Assembly: GCF_900116225.1 (NCBI RefSeq)
Contig: NZ_FOZZ01000020.1
Span: 1 to 32,859 of the forward strand
DNA: 32,859 nt
From: Sphingobacterium wenxiniae
Lineage (GTDB): Bacteria > Bacteroidota > Bacteroidia > Sphingobacteriales > Sphingobacteriaceae
Direction of reading: 5' to 3'
Made by a program: the position numbers and the translations under genes
The notes under the pieces: model-generated
Told to the model about the DNA's origin: nothing
Database searches by the model: none
Seen by the model: only the letters and a program-made list of their open reading frames with translations
Shown here: positions 15,900 to 24,946 of the stretch, piece after piece
Layout of the letters: each line of letters begins with the position of its first letter
Position numbering within the stretch: position 1 is the stretch's first letter

Positions 15900-18066
15900 A
15901 CAAACCCAACCTTTCAATTCTGTTGACAAAAGTGGTTGTCGCTTCTTGCTCTTTATTGATAAAATCATTTTCAGCCAGCTTACCTACAACTTCCTCCATC
16001 TCTTCCATAGACTCGTACACCATTAGCTTAAATGGGTCATCATAATCTTTCGCACGGGAACGATGGATTTCTGCACATATCCATTCCCGGGTGGATTTTG
16101 CTTCTTCAAACAAATCTCTGAGAAAAGTTGGTGTCCATTCTTCTACTGACATACCGATGAGCTCTACCAAGCTGGCAATGGCATGAATAAGCTTATCGTT
16201 CAGATAATTATCACTCCATACTTGATACTGCTGGTGCACCTCGTCCCAGGAAGTTATTTCCCCTTGCCTGATTTGCTGTAATACTACCTCCAATTCTTCT
16301 TTTGGCACTAACTGTCCACCAATATTTTCATATGCTTTCCGATGAGTGGCCTCTTTACAGTTCGTCAAAACCTGTTCGTACCCATCCTGTTCAAAGTGTT
16401 GCAACAGTTGACTCGCTGCGTAATAGCGTATGATGCGTTTATAAACCTGATAAGATTCCCGTGGCTTAACCAATATGACTTTACGTTTCGATGCCTCTAC
16501 ACCTTGTAATGTAATCTCTCTCCCTCCGAAACTCTCTGCAGATTCGAGCATTCTTCGACCTATTTGGCGTTGTTCTTCCATAGAAAGATGCGCACCAAAA
16601 GCACGACCAACGGCAACTTCTATCTCAGTCAGCGCTTCAAAAATTTCATTCACCGTATCGGGGGCTAATATGGCATACTCAATATACTGATTCTTGAATT
16701 TCCTTTTATCACGTGCCTCAAACTTGGTTTCGTTACGCATCAGCGCATACATGTTGTGCATAAACCAATATGCCGGCATCACCAATAAATTGTTTGTACT
16801 GACCTCATTGCTTACCAAGCTAAAAGGAAGCCGAATATCTAAGGCATGCAGAAAATCACCCTTAACAATCAATGTATAGGAAGCAAAACGGGAATTGTGT
16901 TTTAGACTGACACACAAACCCGGCCAGAACCCTCTCCCGGCAACGATTTCTCCATCGGCAGCTCTGGAATTATGGTTTGAACCAACCGTAGCACCTGCCG
17001 CCATATTGCTCTGTCCCTTCACCAAAGAGGCACATAAAAAGGAATTATTATGATGCTGTTCATGTGCGGGAAACAAGAGCGAATTAAGTACTTCACAACA
17101 AGAAATAGTGGAGTTATCACCCAAGAACGAATTAATCAGCCGAGCACCATATTTTAATTGAGAGAACGACGACAATACGAAGCGTACGGCTTTTACGCCG
17201 TAAAACACCCGACAGCCATAACCGATAATACCATTCACCAGCTCGCATCCTTCTCCGATCTGCGTATAGGCATCCTCACATGAATTGATGGTCAGGTTTT
17301 TCAGCTTATTGACGCCTTTGATATAAGCATCGGTTCCGATTTTAACGTCTTTAATGGTATGGCTATTCTTAATAACACAACGGTCGCCTATGTAACTATA
17401 AAAACCGTGTGCATCAGAAAATTGGTTCTCGGTTATTTCTTCAAAACGTTTCTGCAATAGCGTATCGTGCCTATGTCGTGACCAGAGATAAGCATCTGCT
17501 GCCTGCATACCATCAAAAGGCAAAACCGCACGTCCGCCGTTCTCGTTGCATAGTTCCAGGCGGATCCGTCTTTCTTCGACTTCTCCCCTTTTGCGCATCC
17601 CGTTGCCAAACTTAGCCGCACTATTCGTTTCCATTTCGTTGATGTTCGTCAACATCACGTCATCACCGATAATAAAGTGTGCCATATAACGCACATGGTG
17701 AATAGCCACGGTGTTTCCCAAATCGCAACTCACTATACAAGAATGATATATTCCACAAGACAACCGCAAATCCCGATATTCCAGGTATACGTCGTCCATA
17801 TCCCCGATACGCACAAAGCCATAAAATTTGGAATACTGTATCTGTTGAGGAATAAATCTATCTGTCACCCATACATCGTCCCAATTGCTTGACACATTGT
17901 TATTTTCTGTCAGGATCGCTATTTCTTCCGAGGTCAGCTGCCGAAACCGTCTATCCGATTGAAATTGTTGGTTGCGCTGTAAGTATTCATCGTTATCGAC
18001 CAGATAATCAGTAGGGACAAACCCATATCCCAATTGCTGCAATTTTTCTTTTACAATATTGGCCAT
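15898..18066 (-). CDS. DUF4954-family protein (left-handed beta-helix type)
   Basis: This 722-residue cytoplasmic protein has no signal peptide. The central part (about 75-400) shows short repeated turns with small and hydrophobic residues (IGDRCVIKN, VKIGTDAYIKG, IGEGCELVNGIIGYG, FLGDNSTISCCEVLNS, AAGATVGSNHNSRA). This is the look of a left-handed parallel beta-helix as in hexapeptide acyltransferases and sugar-nucleotide enzymes. The C-terminal third is helical and charged. It is recognised as DUF4954, a family without an assigned reaction as far as I know. It starts 6 nt after glmS, so the two are co-transcribed, and a role in amino-sugar metabolism is a reasonable guess but no more. Confidence 0.8.
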   Translation of the reverse strand: MANIVKEKLQQLGYGFVPTDYLVDNDEYLQRNQQFQSDRRFRQLTSEEIAILTENNNVSSNWDDVWVTDRFIPQQIQYSKFYGFVRIGDMDDVYLEYRDLRLSCGIYHSCIVSCDLGNTVAIHHVRYMAHFIIGDDVMLTNINEMETNSAAKFGNGMRKRGEVEERRIRLELCNENGGRAVLPFDGMQAADAYLWSRHRHDTLLQKRFEEITENQFSDAHGFYSYIGDRCVIKNSHTIKDVKIGTDAYIKGVNKLKNLTINSCEDAYTQIGEGCELVNGIIGYGCRVFYGVKAVRFVLSSFSQLKYGARLINSFLGDNSTISCCEVLNSLLFPAHEQHHNNSFLCASLVKGQSNMAAGATVGSNHNSRAADGEIVAGRGFWPGLCVSLKHNSRFASYTLIVKGDFLHALDIRLPFSLVSNEVSTNNLLVMPAYWFMHNMYALMRNETKFEARDKRKFKNQYIEYAILAPDTVNEIFEALTEIEVAVGRAFGAHLSMEEQRQIGRRMLESAESFGGREITLQGVEASKRKVILVKPRESYQVYKRIIRYYAASQLLQHFEQDGYEQVLTNCKEATHRKAYENIGGQLVPKEELEVVLQQIRQGEITSWDEVHQQYQVWSDNYLNDKLIHAIASLVELIGMSVEEWTPTFLRDLFEEAKSTREWICAEIHRSRAKDYDDPFKLMVYESMEEMEEVVGKLAENDFINKEQEATTTFVNRIERLGL

Positions 18067-18072
18067 AACACG

Positions 18073-19914
18073 TTATTCTACAGTGACAGATTTAGCCAGA
18101 TTTCTAGGCTTATCGACATCCAGACCTCTACCCACACCAATGTAATAAGACAGCAATTGCAATGGTATCACAGACAATATTGGCGCTATGATCTCATGCA
18201 CACGGGGCACAGCGATTGTATCCTCAGTCAGGCTGGTAACGACCTCATCTCCTTCCGTGACAACTGCGATAACTTGCCCTTTACGTGCTTTAATCTCCTG
18301 CATATTGCTGATAATTTTTTCATGATAACTATCTTTTGTCGCGACAAATACGACAGGCAGATACTCATCGACCAAGGCGATAGGTCCATGCTTCATTTCA
18401 GCTGCTGGATAACCTTCAGCATGTATATAGGATATTTCTTTTAGCTTTAGTGCTCCTTCCAAAGCGATTGGAAAGTTGTATCCGCGACCGAGATAGAGAA
18501 AATCATCAGCATCCATATACTTATTGGCTATACGCTTAATCGAATCGATTTGTGTATCCAAAACCCATTGTACGTATTTAGGTACTTTAGCTAAGTCATC
18601 AAATAATACCTGATAGGTTTCGGATGAGATGGTTTGTTTAATTTCGGCAAGTTTCAAAGCCATCAGATACAGCACGGCCAATTGTGCAGTGAAAGCCTTT
18701 GTACTAGCCACTCCTATCTCCGGACCAGCATGTGTATAAGCTCCTGCATCCGATATTCTGGCGATAGATGAACCGACAACATTCACCAACCCAAAAATGG
18801 TTGCACCCTGCTTTTTAGCAGTTTCCATAGCGACTAAAGTATCTGCCGTTTCACCGCTTTGAGAGATCGCAATGATAACATCTTTATCCGTAATAATAGG
18901 ATTCCTATACCTAAACTCCGAAGCATATTCCACTTCAACGTTGATACGGCAAAGTTCTTCAATAACATATTCGGCCAACAAGCCCGCATGCCAGCTGGTT
19001 CCACAGGCAACAATAATAATGCGGTTGGCTTGCTGTAACTTATCGCTGATTTTATCCAGACCACTTAACGTGATCTGCTCATGTTTCAAATCCAACCTTC
19101 CACGTAAGGAATCAAAAATCGTCTGGGGTTGCTCAAAAATCTCTTTTAACATAAAATGGTCGTAACCATTTTTTTCTATAGCCGCCAGCTCCAGATCTAA
19201 TTTCTGCACAAACGGTGTCACTTGTTCATTGCCCAAGTTCTTCAGCACCAGTTCATCTGCCTTCACAATTGCCAGTTCGTAATCATTGATATAAACCACT
19301 TCTTTGGTATAAGCAAGCATTGGCGAAGCGTCCGACCCTAAGTAGTGTGCATCTTTTCCAATCCCGATAACCAAGGGGCTACCTTTTCTTGCCGCGATGA
19401 TGGTGTCCGGCGAATCTTTATCCAGCAACAGAATAACGTATGCGCCAACCACTCTTTTTAACGCAATGCGCACAGCTTCTTCCAGCGAACAGGCATTATT
19501 TTTCTGAATATCTTCTATAAAATTTAGAAGGACTTCTGAATCGGTATCGCTATTAAAGTGATAGCCCTTCTGTAACAGCTCCTGTTTTAATTGCGCATAG
19601 TTTTCAATGATACCATTGTGTATCATGGCTATATTCCCGGAATTCGATATGTGCGGATGTGCATTTCTATCGGAAGGTTCACCATGGGTTGCCCAACGGG
19701 TATGCCCTATACCTACAGTAGAGTTATTGTCTTTTCCTTGTACAAAGTCTTCCAGGGCGGAGACCTTGCCCTCTTTTTTATAGACCATTAACTGATTACC
19801 CTTATGCAGGGCGATGCCTGCACTGTCGTACCCCCGGTATTCTAACTTCTTTAATCCTTCAATTAAAACAGGATAAGCCTGGCTTTTTCCAACATAGCCT
19901 ACGATTCCACACAT
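18073..19914 (-). CDS. glmS: Glutamine--fructose-6-phosphate aminotransferase
   Basis: This 613-residue cytoplasmic enzyme makes glucosamine 6-phosphate from fructose 6-phosphate and glutamine, the first committed step to UDP-GlcNAc for peptidoglycan and lipid A. The frame is open to 19956, but the ATG at 19914 is certain. It leaves Cys as residue 2 (MCGIVGYVG), the N-terminal nucleophile of the glutaminase domain. HTRWATHG and the NAHPH loop follow. Two SIS sugar-isomerase domains fill the rest (CGTSWHAG ... SQSGETADT ... GRGYNFP), and the C terminus is AKSVTVE as in the family. No glmS-type ribozyme was seen upstream. The DUF4954 gene follows 6 nt downstream. Confidence 0.97.
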   Translation of the reverse strand: MCGIVGYVGKSQAYPVLIEGLKKLEYRGYDSAGIALHKGNQLMVYKKEGKVSALEDFVQGKDNNSTVGIGHTRWATHGEPSDRNAHPHISNSGNIAMIHNGIIENYAQLKQELLQKGYHFNSDTDSEVLLNFIEDIQKNNACSLEEAVRIALKRVVGAYVILLLDKDSPDTIIAARKGSPLVIGIGKDAHYLGSDASPMLAYTKEVVYINDYELAIVKADELVLKNLGNEQVTPFVQKLDLELAAIEKNGYDHFMLKEIFEQPQTIFDSLRGRLDLKHEQITLSGLDKISDKLQQANRIIIVACGTSWHAGLLAEYVIEELCRINVEVEYASEFRYRNPIITDKDVIIAISQSGETADTLVAMETAKKQGATIFGLVNVVGSSIARISDAGAYTHAGPEIGVASTKAFTAQLAVLYLMALKLAEIKQTISSETYQVLFDDLAKVPKYVQWVLDTQIDSIKRIANKYMDADDFLYLGRGYNFPIALEGALKLKEISYIHAEGYPAAEMKHGPIALVDEYLPVVFVATKDSYHEKIISNMQEIKARKGQVIAVVTEGDEVVTSLTEDTIAVPRVHEIIAPILSVIPLQLLSYYIGVGRGLDVDKPRNLAKSVTVE

Positions 19915-19953
19915 ACTGCTCGGTTTATGAATTTGAGATTTTACAAAACGGAG

Positions 19954-19987
19954 CAAATATATAAAAATCTTTCACGCAATCGATTGC
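19954..19987 (-). promoter_or_regulatory. glmS promoter box and adjacent 12-bp palindrome
   Basis: On the minus strand TATATTTG (19961-19954) matches TAnnTTTG, 39 nt before the ATG. Just upstream, at the expected -33 position, is a perfect palindrome, GCAATCGATTGC (19976-19987). It could be an operator. The TTG within it is 15 nt from the box, slightly shorter than usual. Confidence 0.4.
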
Positions 19988-20071
19988 TTAACGTGGTTTT
20001 TTAACATATCTTGATTCAAAAGGCTTCTCTAATTCATGTAATAATTTATTCTTTCTTTATTATCCTGTTCA

Positions 20072-21283
20072 CTAACCTAAGTTCAAGAGGGCATCCGCAA
20101 AGCGTTGTATCCCTTTTTCCAGCACAGAGCGGGGGCAAGCAATATTGAGACGGATATAACCTTCTCCATGGTCTACAAACATTTTCCCATCATTGACTAA
20201 TAACCCCTTATCTACAAAAATTCCTGCTAAATCATCCTTCTGTGGCTGCTCTTCGATATAAGCAGAAACATCAATCCACGCCAGATAAGTCGCTTCAGGA
20301 ACACGGAAGCCCGCTTTAGGCAACAACTCCTTCAAGCGCCCTTGCAAATAGGTAAAATTATCATCCAAATAGATTTTAAGCTGTTCGAGCCATTCCTCCC
20401 CTTCTTGATAGGCGGCCTTGGTAGCAACAATGCTCAATGGGGAATAATAATCGGCGTAAAGTTGTTTCCATTGCTTACGTATACCGACATGTGGAATAAA
20501 AATATGCGACATCATGCTGCCCGCAAGGTTAAAGGTTTTACTTGGGGCAGTACAGGTTATCAGTTTTTCTGCTTCCGGAAAGAGTGCTGCCAAAGGTATA
20601 TGCGTCTGACCGCTACGCAGTAAATCACTGTGTATTTCGTCCGAGATGATCCATATATCACGTTCCAAACAAACCTGCCCAATACGCAACAGTTCCTCTC
20701 GAGTCCATACCCTACCGGTAGGGTTATGCGGATGGCAGAAAATGAACAGCTTAATATTTTTTGAGCAGTCTTCTAACTGTTGGATAATGTCGGTATAATC
20801 CATTTCATAATATCCATCTTTATTCAGCAACCGACTATAATAGACTTGTCGATTACTATAATCACCGGCTTTTTTAAATGGCGCGTAAGAAGGTGTATTT
20901 ATCAATATACCTTCATGAGATTTTATCAATAAAGGCACAAGTTGATTCAGTGCCGGAACAATCCCCGGAGCAAATACCAGATGCTCTAGATCGATTTTCC
21001 ACTGAAACCTTTTCCAAAACCACGCGGACAACACATCGTAATATTCCTGTTCGTAAACCTTCGTATAGCCCAATATCTTTTGACCAACTCGTTTCCGAAC
21101 GGCTTCCAATACCTCTGGCGGTGTTGCAAAATCCATATCAGCTACCCACATGCGTATAAAATCATTGTCAGGCCAAGAAAAAGTAGCATCCCTATCCAAA
21201 CCAAAAATAGATTGCTTCCAACCTTCCACACTCAAGCTGTTCGTTCCCTGCCTGTCAATTATTTCGTCAAAATCGTATTTCAT
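20072..21283 (-). CDS. patB: MalY/PatB-type PLP-dependent C-S beta-lyase (cystathionine beta-lyase)
   Basis: This 403-residue fold-type I aminotransferase-like enzyme most resembles PatB/MalY, which cleave cystathionine and related C-S bonds to give a thiol, pyruvate and ammonia. Seen in order: WVADMDFATPPEV near 45-57, the HPHNPTGR segment, ISDEIHSDL, and the PLP lysine in TAPSKTFNLAG near 240. The frame extends 12 codons upstream, but that part overlaps the end of the preceding gene. The ATG at 21283 gives the family N terminus (KYDFDEIIDRQGTNSLK-like). It starts 32 nt after the WG-repeat gene on the same strand. Nothing else ties the two functionally. Confidence 0.87.
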   Translation of the reverse strand: MKYDFDEIIDRQGTNSLSVEGWKQSIFGLDRDATFSWPDNDFIRMWVADMDFATPPEVLEAVRKRVGQKILGYTKVYEQEYYDVLSAWFWKRFQWKIDLEHLVFAPGIVPALNQLVPLLIKSHEGILINTPSYAPFKKAGDYSNRQVYYSRLLNKDGYYEMDYTDIIQQLEDCSKNIKLFIFCHPHNPTGRVWTREELLRIGQVCLERDIWIISDEIHSDLLRSGQTHIPLAALFPEAEKLITCTAPSKTFNLAGSMMSHIFIPHVGIRKQWKQLYADYYSPLSIVATKAAYQEGEEWLEQLKIYLDDNFTYLQGRLKELLPKAGFRVPEATYLAWIDVSAYIEEQPQKDDLAGIFVDKGLLVNDGKMFVDHGEGYIRLNIACPRSVLEKGIQRFADALLNLG

Positions 21284-21315
21284 TTCTTTTTCTATTAAAA
21301 CCAAGACGCTTCCCA

Positions 21316-22434
21316 TCACAAAGCATTCCTTATCGTCACCGAGATAAGCTTATATCCTTCATCTGTACGCAAAAAATCAAAATGGTTTTGCTTAAACTCC
21401 AATCCCTTTCCGTTATATGTTATAACAATATTCAATACAGGACATTGCCATTCTTTGGACTCTCGGCAGTTGTTAAAATACAATGCGAAGTCTTCCCCTG
21501 TATACATAAAAGGGTTTAGGTGTCCAACAATAATGGAATAATCTGCTGCCGGAACTTGAAGTTCGGTCAGTATCTTCTTCAATACAGCAAAATGGTCTTG
21601 AACAAATGTTTGCTTATCAGTATTTGTCCAACCGTTCGTGGATTCCCAGACAATGGTATCGTGCGCTGCCGCCATAAGTTTCTCCATGGTCAGATCTGGC
21701 AAGAAATCTTTCTGAAGCCATGTTCTGAATTCGGTTTCAAAGTCGATAAAACTAAAATAAGTACCCTCTTTCGTTCGAAAGCTCTTCCTTCTTTTGTCTG
21801 TCGCGGGCTGGGATGATTTTTCTAAAGAATAGAAGTCTAAACCACGATCGTTAGGGAAATTTTCTACTAATATGGTATTGAGCGTATCGATTAGCACCTC
21901 CTGCCCACCGACCCAAGTATAATAATTATCGCCCTCATAAGGCTGTTCATGCTCATATTTCTTTTCCGCACCTTTCAAACCCACAAGCATGCCGTTCCTA
22001 ACCTTGGTTAAATCATCATAGATAGCAGGAATGATAATATTACCAAGCTTATTAAACACCCCAACCTTGTCTGTTCGGTGATCCCGGAAACGTATGAATC
22101 CCTCATGCTCACAATCGGGCGCATTATCAAAGAAATACAGGCTATCTGTTCCAAATGTCTGCTCGGCCTTATTCAAATAATAAGAAGTCCATTTACCATC
22201 TTCATCACTTATCACACTGATAATATCCTCAAATTTCATGGCTGTTGCATAGCCTGAAAATCTCGGAGCAATCTTCATATTTCCTTCGCTATCTTTATAG
22301 CCTATCTTAGTTGAATCTTGATTGTAAAATGCTATCCATGTGTCACTTTTCTGACCAAGAACTCTACTATTCCAGAGCAAAGCTATGATTATGGCGAAAA
22401 CGTAAAGGGTATGTCTGACAACAAAAAATCTCAT
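21316..22434 (-). CDS. Exported WG-repeat-like protein
   Basis: This 372-residue protein has an N-terminal signal peptide (hydrophobic 8-22, cleavage near VLGQ). The first half has WG-type repeat units: IGYKDSEGNMKIAPRFSGYA (about 43-62) and KVGVFNKLGNIIIPAIYDDL (about 122-141). These fit the family rule of Gly, a strand, and I-P-x-x-[YF]-D. The second half (about 220-372) is a separate, mostly helical then beta region without a recognised domain. WG repeats are thought to form beta structures for protein or wall contacts. It is divergent from the small lipoprotein gene at 22539 across 104 nt and shares its strand with patB. No specific function can be given. Confidence 0.7.
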   Translation of the reverse strand: MRFFVVRHTLYVFAIIIALLWNSRVLGQKSDTWIAFYNQDSTKIGYKDSEGNMKIAPRFSGYATAMKFEDIISVISDEDGKWTSYYLNKAEQTFGTDSLYFFDNAPDCEHEGFIRFRDHRTDKVGVFNKLGNIIIPAIYDDLTKVRNGMLVGLKGAEKKYEHEQPYEGDNYYTWVGGQEVLIDTLNTILVENFPNDRGLDFYSLEKSSQPATDKRRKSFRTKEGTYFSFIDFETEFRTWLQKDFLPDLTMEKLMAAAHDTIVWESTNGWTNTDKQTFVQDHFAVLKKILTELQVPAADYSIIVGHLNPFMYTGEDFALYFNNCRESKEWQCPVLNIVITYNGKGLEFKQNHFDFLRTDEGYKLISVTIRNAL

Positions 22435-22538
22435 ATACCGAAGATAAACAATTCCCCGTTTATTTTAAAGCACCCTCACTCCTTTCCAATCACTATATAT
22501 AATTTTCGTATCTTGTCCGTAAAAAGAAATTTCAGCAT

Positions 22539-23018
22539 ATGCGCTTTATTTTATTCTTGGCAATGATAGCATTATTTGCTGGATGCCAATCCAACACCAG
22601 ACCCTCGGAAACCGATTCAAAACAATCGAATGTTGAGGAACAGTCCACGGAGACTGATTATCAGGTTGCAGAACGGTTTCTGAACGAATACGTCGTTCTG
22701 GAAAGCGATGACGTAGAACAGTGGATACAGCAACATATCTTGTTGACCAACAGCTTTAAGGCAACCTACCTCAATATCATGGAAGCAGCGAGAAAAGAAG
22801 ACCCTGAGATTGGATTGGGGTTCGACCCTATTCTAAATGGTCAGGATTTCCCCAGCACTTTCACCATAGCCGATATAGATAGTACAACAGGTTATGTTAC
22901 TTTAAAAGGCGTTGAATGGGCGGATTTTCTATTGGTTGTGCGGGTTGTCAAACAAAATGAAACCTCGCTATTGGATGGCGCGGGGATTGTTAATATTCCG
23001 GAAGAGGTACGGAAGTAA
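22539..23018 (+). CDS. Small predicted lipoprotein of unknown function
   Basis: This 159-residue protein has a type II signal peptide with acceptor Cys16 in LFAGC (Phe at -3 is slightly unusual). After a polar linker rich in Ser, Thr, Glu and Gln (17-42), a compact domain follows. It contains VAERFLNEYV, LLTNSFKATYLNIMEAARKEDPEIGLGFDPILNGQDFP and a beta-rich end (GYVTLKGVEWADFLLVVRVVKQN). The pattern resembles small periplasmic NTF2-like or DUF3828-like domains, but I cannot assign it. It is a single gene ending in an 18-bp hairpin shared with the convergent response regulator. Confidence 0.7.
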   Translation: MRFILFLAMIALFAGCQSNTRPSETDSKQSNVEEQSTETDYQVAERFLNEYVVLESDDVEQWIQQHILLTNSFKATYLNIMEAARKEDPEIGLGFDPILNGQDFPSTFTIADIDSTTGYVTLKGVEWADFLLVVRVVKQNETSLLDGAGIVNIPEEVRK

Positions 23019-23057
23019 ATAATTGAGGCTTTACGAATGTAAAGCCTCAATTATTTT
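23017..23057. terminator. Bidirectional terminator between convergent genes
   Basis: A perfect 18-bp stem (23017-23034 with 23039-23056) has a GAAT loop. AT-rich ends give T tracts on both strands. It contains parts of both stop codons (23016-23018 and 23056-23058). Confidence 0.85.
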
Positions 23058-23745
23058 AATTCAATTCAAACTTATATCCTACTCCCTTTACGGTAGCTAC
23101 ATAAGTATCACCAATTTTTTCCCGGAGCTTACGGATATGCACATCTATGGTACGGTTGGTTACCACAACTGAATCTTCCCATATAGCTTTTAATATCTGC
23201 TCACGGGTAAATACTTTATTAGGTTTGGAAGCCAAAAGATAAAGCAATTCAAACTCTTTTTTGGCTAAAACAATCTTTTCGTTATCGCGGTAAACCAAAA
23301 ATGAATCTCGATCGATTACCAAATCCAAAATCTCTAATTTTTCGCCGGTAGGGATTACACTCTCTGCTGCATTTCTACGCAGAATTGCGTTAATACGGCT
23401 CATTAAAGCCCTCGGTTTAATCGGTTTGGCAATATAATCATCCGCCCCCACGTTAAAACCTGCGATTTCTGAGTACTCTTCGCTTCTTGCTGTCAGAAAA
23501 ACCATAAAGGTGTGCTTAAATTCAGGCATAGAACGCATGAGCCGACAAGTTTCAATGCCATCCATCACCGGCATCATCACATCCAAGATAACCAAGTCAG
23601 GGTTTACTTCTTTCGCTACTTCAATAGCTTCCTTACCATGTTGTGCCTGATAGACTTGATAGCCTTCCTTAGTCAGATGATAAACAATCAGTTCAACAAT
23701 ATCCTGTTCATCATCTACCACCAGTATTTTTTGTTTCGCACTCAT
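23056..23745 (-). CDS. Orphan response regulator, OmpR/PhoB type
   Basis: This 229-residue regulator has a receiver domain (VVDDEQD, phospho-acceptor Asp55 in ILDVMMPVMDG, Thr86 in FLTAR, Lys107 in YIAKPIKPR). A winged-helix DNA-binding domain follows (about 130-229), ending VVTNRTIDVHIRKLREKIG ... VKGVGYKFELN. All receiver residues are intact, so it should be phosphorylated, yet no histidine kinase gene lies beside it. Its partner must be encoded elsewhere or be a hybrid kinase. It is separated by 94 nt from the TlpA-like lipoprotein gene on the same strand. The overall similarity is to the PhoB side of the family; a phosphate role is not shown. Confidence 0.92.
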   Translation of the reverse strand: MSAKQKILVVDDEQDIVELIVYHLTKEGYQVYQAQHGKEAIEVAKEVNPDLVILDVMMPVMDGIETCRLMRSMPEFKHTFMVFLTARSEEYSEIAGFNVGADDYIAKPIKPRALMSRINAILRRNAAESVIPTGEKLEILDLVIDRDSFLVYRDNEKIVLAKKEFELLYLLASKPNKVFTREQILKAIWEDSVVVTNRTIDVHIRKLREKIGDTYVATVKGVGYKFELN

Positions 23746-23839
23746 ATTAGTTTTTTTGCTAAAATATGTACTAAATGGTAAGCTAAGGTTAACCCTGTGT
23801 TATTAAATTGTTAACACTTAACAGTAGCTAAACATCAAC

Positions 23840-24937
23840 TTAGTTCAGCGTCTTTTGCAGGAAGTCTTCCAATTCTTTCCCACGGAGGTTCTTTGCCACT
23901 ATTTTACCTTCCGGATCAACCAGATAAGACGTTGGAATGGCAGTTATTCGATAAGTGGTTACCAGGTCCGAACTCCAAGCTTGCAGATCAGACACCTGTG
24001 TCCACTCCAGCTTATCACTTTCGATAGCACGCATCCAACTACCAGGATTATTATCCAGCGAAACGCCCAATACCGTGAAGCCCTTGTCTTTAAAAGCATG
24101 GTATTGCTTTACAATATTTGGGTTTTCCTGACGACATGGGGCACACCACGATGCCCAAAAATCAATCAAGGTATACTTTCCTTTAAAATCAGCTAATCTT
24201 ACAGCTTTATTGTTAGGCGTATACGATTCAAAATCTGGCGCAGGTTGTCCCACAGCCAATTTCTTCAATTTCTCTGCTTCTTCCTTAAATTGAGAAACGT
24301 AGCGGTTCTCCGTAAACTTATCTTTAATCTCATCCGCATAAGCAAGGATTTCAGCCTCGGCCACCTCTGGATCTAAAGTACTGATCGCATAAAATCCAGC
24401 TAAGTTTTGATGTTGATTTGCAAAAGCCACCACTTGCTGGGTATAGTCGGCCAGCTTTTCCTTAAAGCTGGTCAAATAATCCATACGAAGGCTCTCAATC
24501 TCATTAGCCGTTCTGTTTGTTGTAGCCTTTGCAAAAGCTGCTTGCAAGGAATCCTGCACAAAATCCTTACGCCGTTTATACGGTGCAAATTCCTGCAGGG
24601 CACTAGACAATTCAGAACCTTCAACCACATAATTTTCGGGGTCATGCATATCTGCCCGTAGCGTTAATTTTTCACCCGGAGTCAAAATAACAGGGTATTT
24701 GTTGTTACCTATTGCCACCGAAAGCAAGCGAGGCTGCGTGGCCGCACGTTCAAATTTGAACTTGTTGCCATCAGCAAGGAAAACCGAGTCCAATTTTCGT
24801 TCGCCCTCATAGAAAGCCACGACCTTTACATTTCCTGGATTGTCAACCGTCCCTGACACATGGATAACATCGTTATTGGAACAACCATACCCCAACAACA
24901 AACTCAGTGCAACAATACATACTGCTAATTTTCTCAT
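23840..24937 (-). CDS. TlpA-like thioredoxin-family lipoprotein with DUF4369
   Basis: This 365-residue envelope protein has a lipoprotein signal (acceptor Cys19 in LGYGC). A beta-rich DUF4369-like domain covers about 25-125. A helical linker (125-230) and a thioredoxin domain (about 230-365) follow. The latter carries the redox motif WCAPC (Cys265 and Cys268) and the cis-proline segment AIPTSYLVDPEG. Such proteins reduce disulfides or apocytochrome thiols in the periplasm, with electrons from a DsbD/CcdA-type membrane protein. It starts 9 nt after alaS, so they share a transcript although no functional tie is known. Confidence 0.9.
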   Translation of the reverse strand: MRKLAVCIVALSLLLGYGCSNNDVIHVSGTVDNPGNVKVVAFYEGERKLDSVFLADGNKFKFERAATQPRLLSVAIGNNKYPVILTPGEKLTLRADMHDPENYVVEGSELSSALQEFAPYKRRKDFVQDSLQAAFAKATTNRTANEIESLRMDYLTSFKEKLADYTQQVVAFANQHQNLAGFYAISTLDPEVAEAEILAYADEIKDKFTENRYVSQFKEEAEKLKKLAVGQPAPDFESYTPNNKAVRLADFKGKYTLIDFWASWCAPCRQENPNIVKQYHAFKDKGFTVLGVSLDNNPGSWMRAIESDKLEWTQVSDLQAWSSDLVTTYRITAIPTSYLVDPEGKIVAKNLRGKELEDFLQKTLN

Positions 24938-24946
24938 GCTTATCTC

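Noticed and set aside
19915..20071. A glmS-type ribozyme upstream of glmS
   Set aside because: The region is AT-rich without the pseudoknot core. That ribozyme is also mainly known from Gram-positive bacteria.
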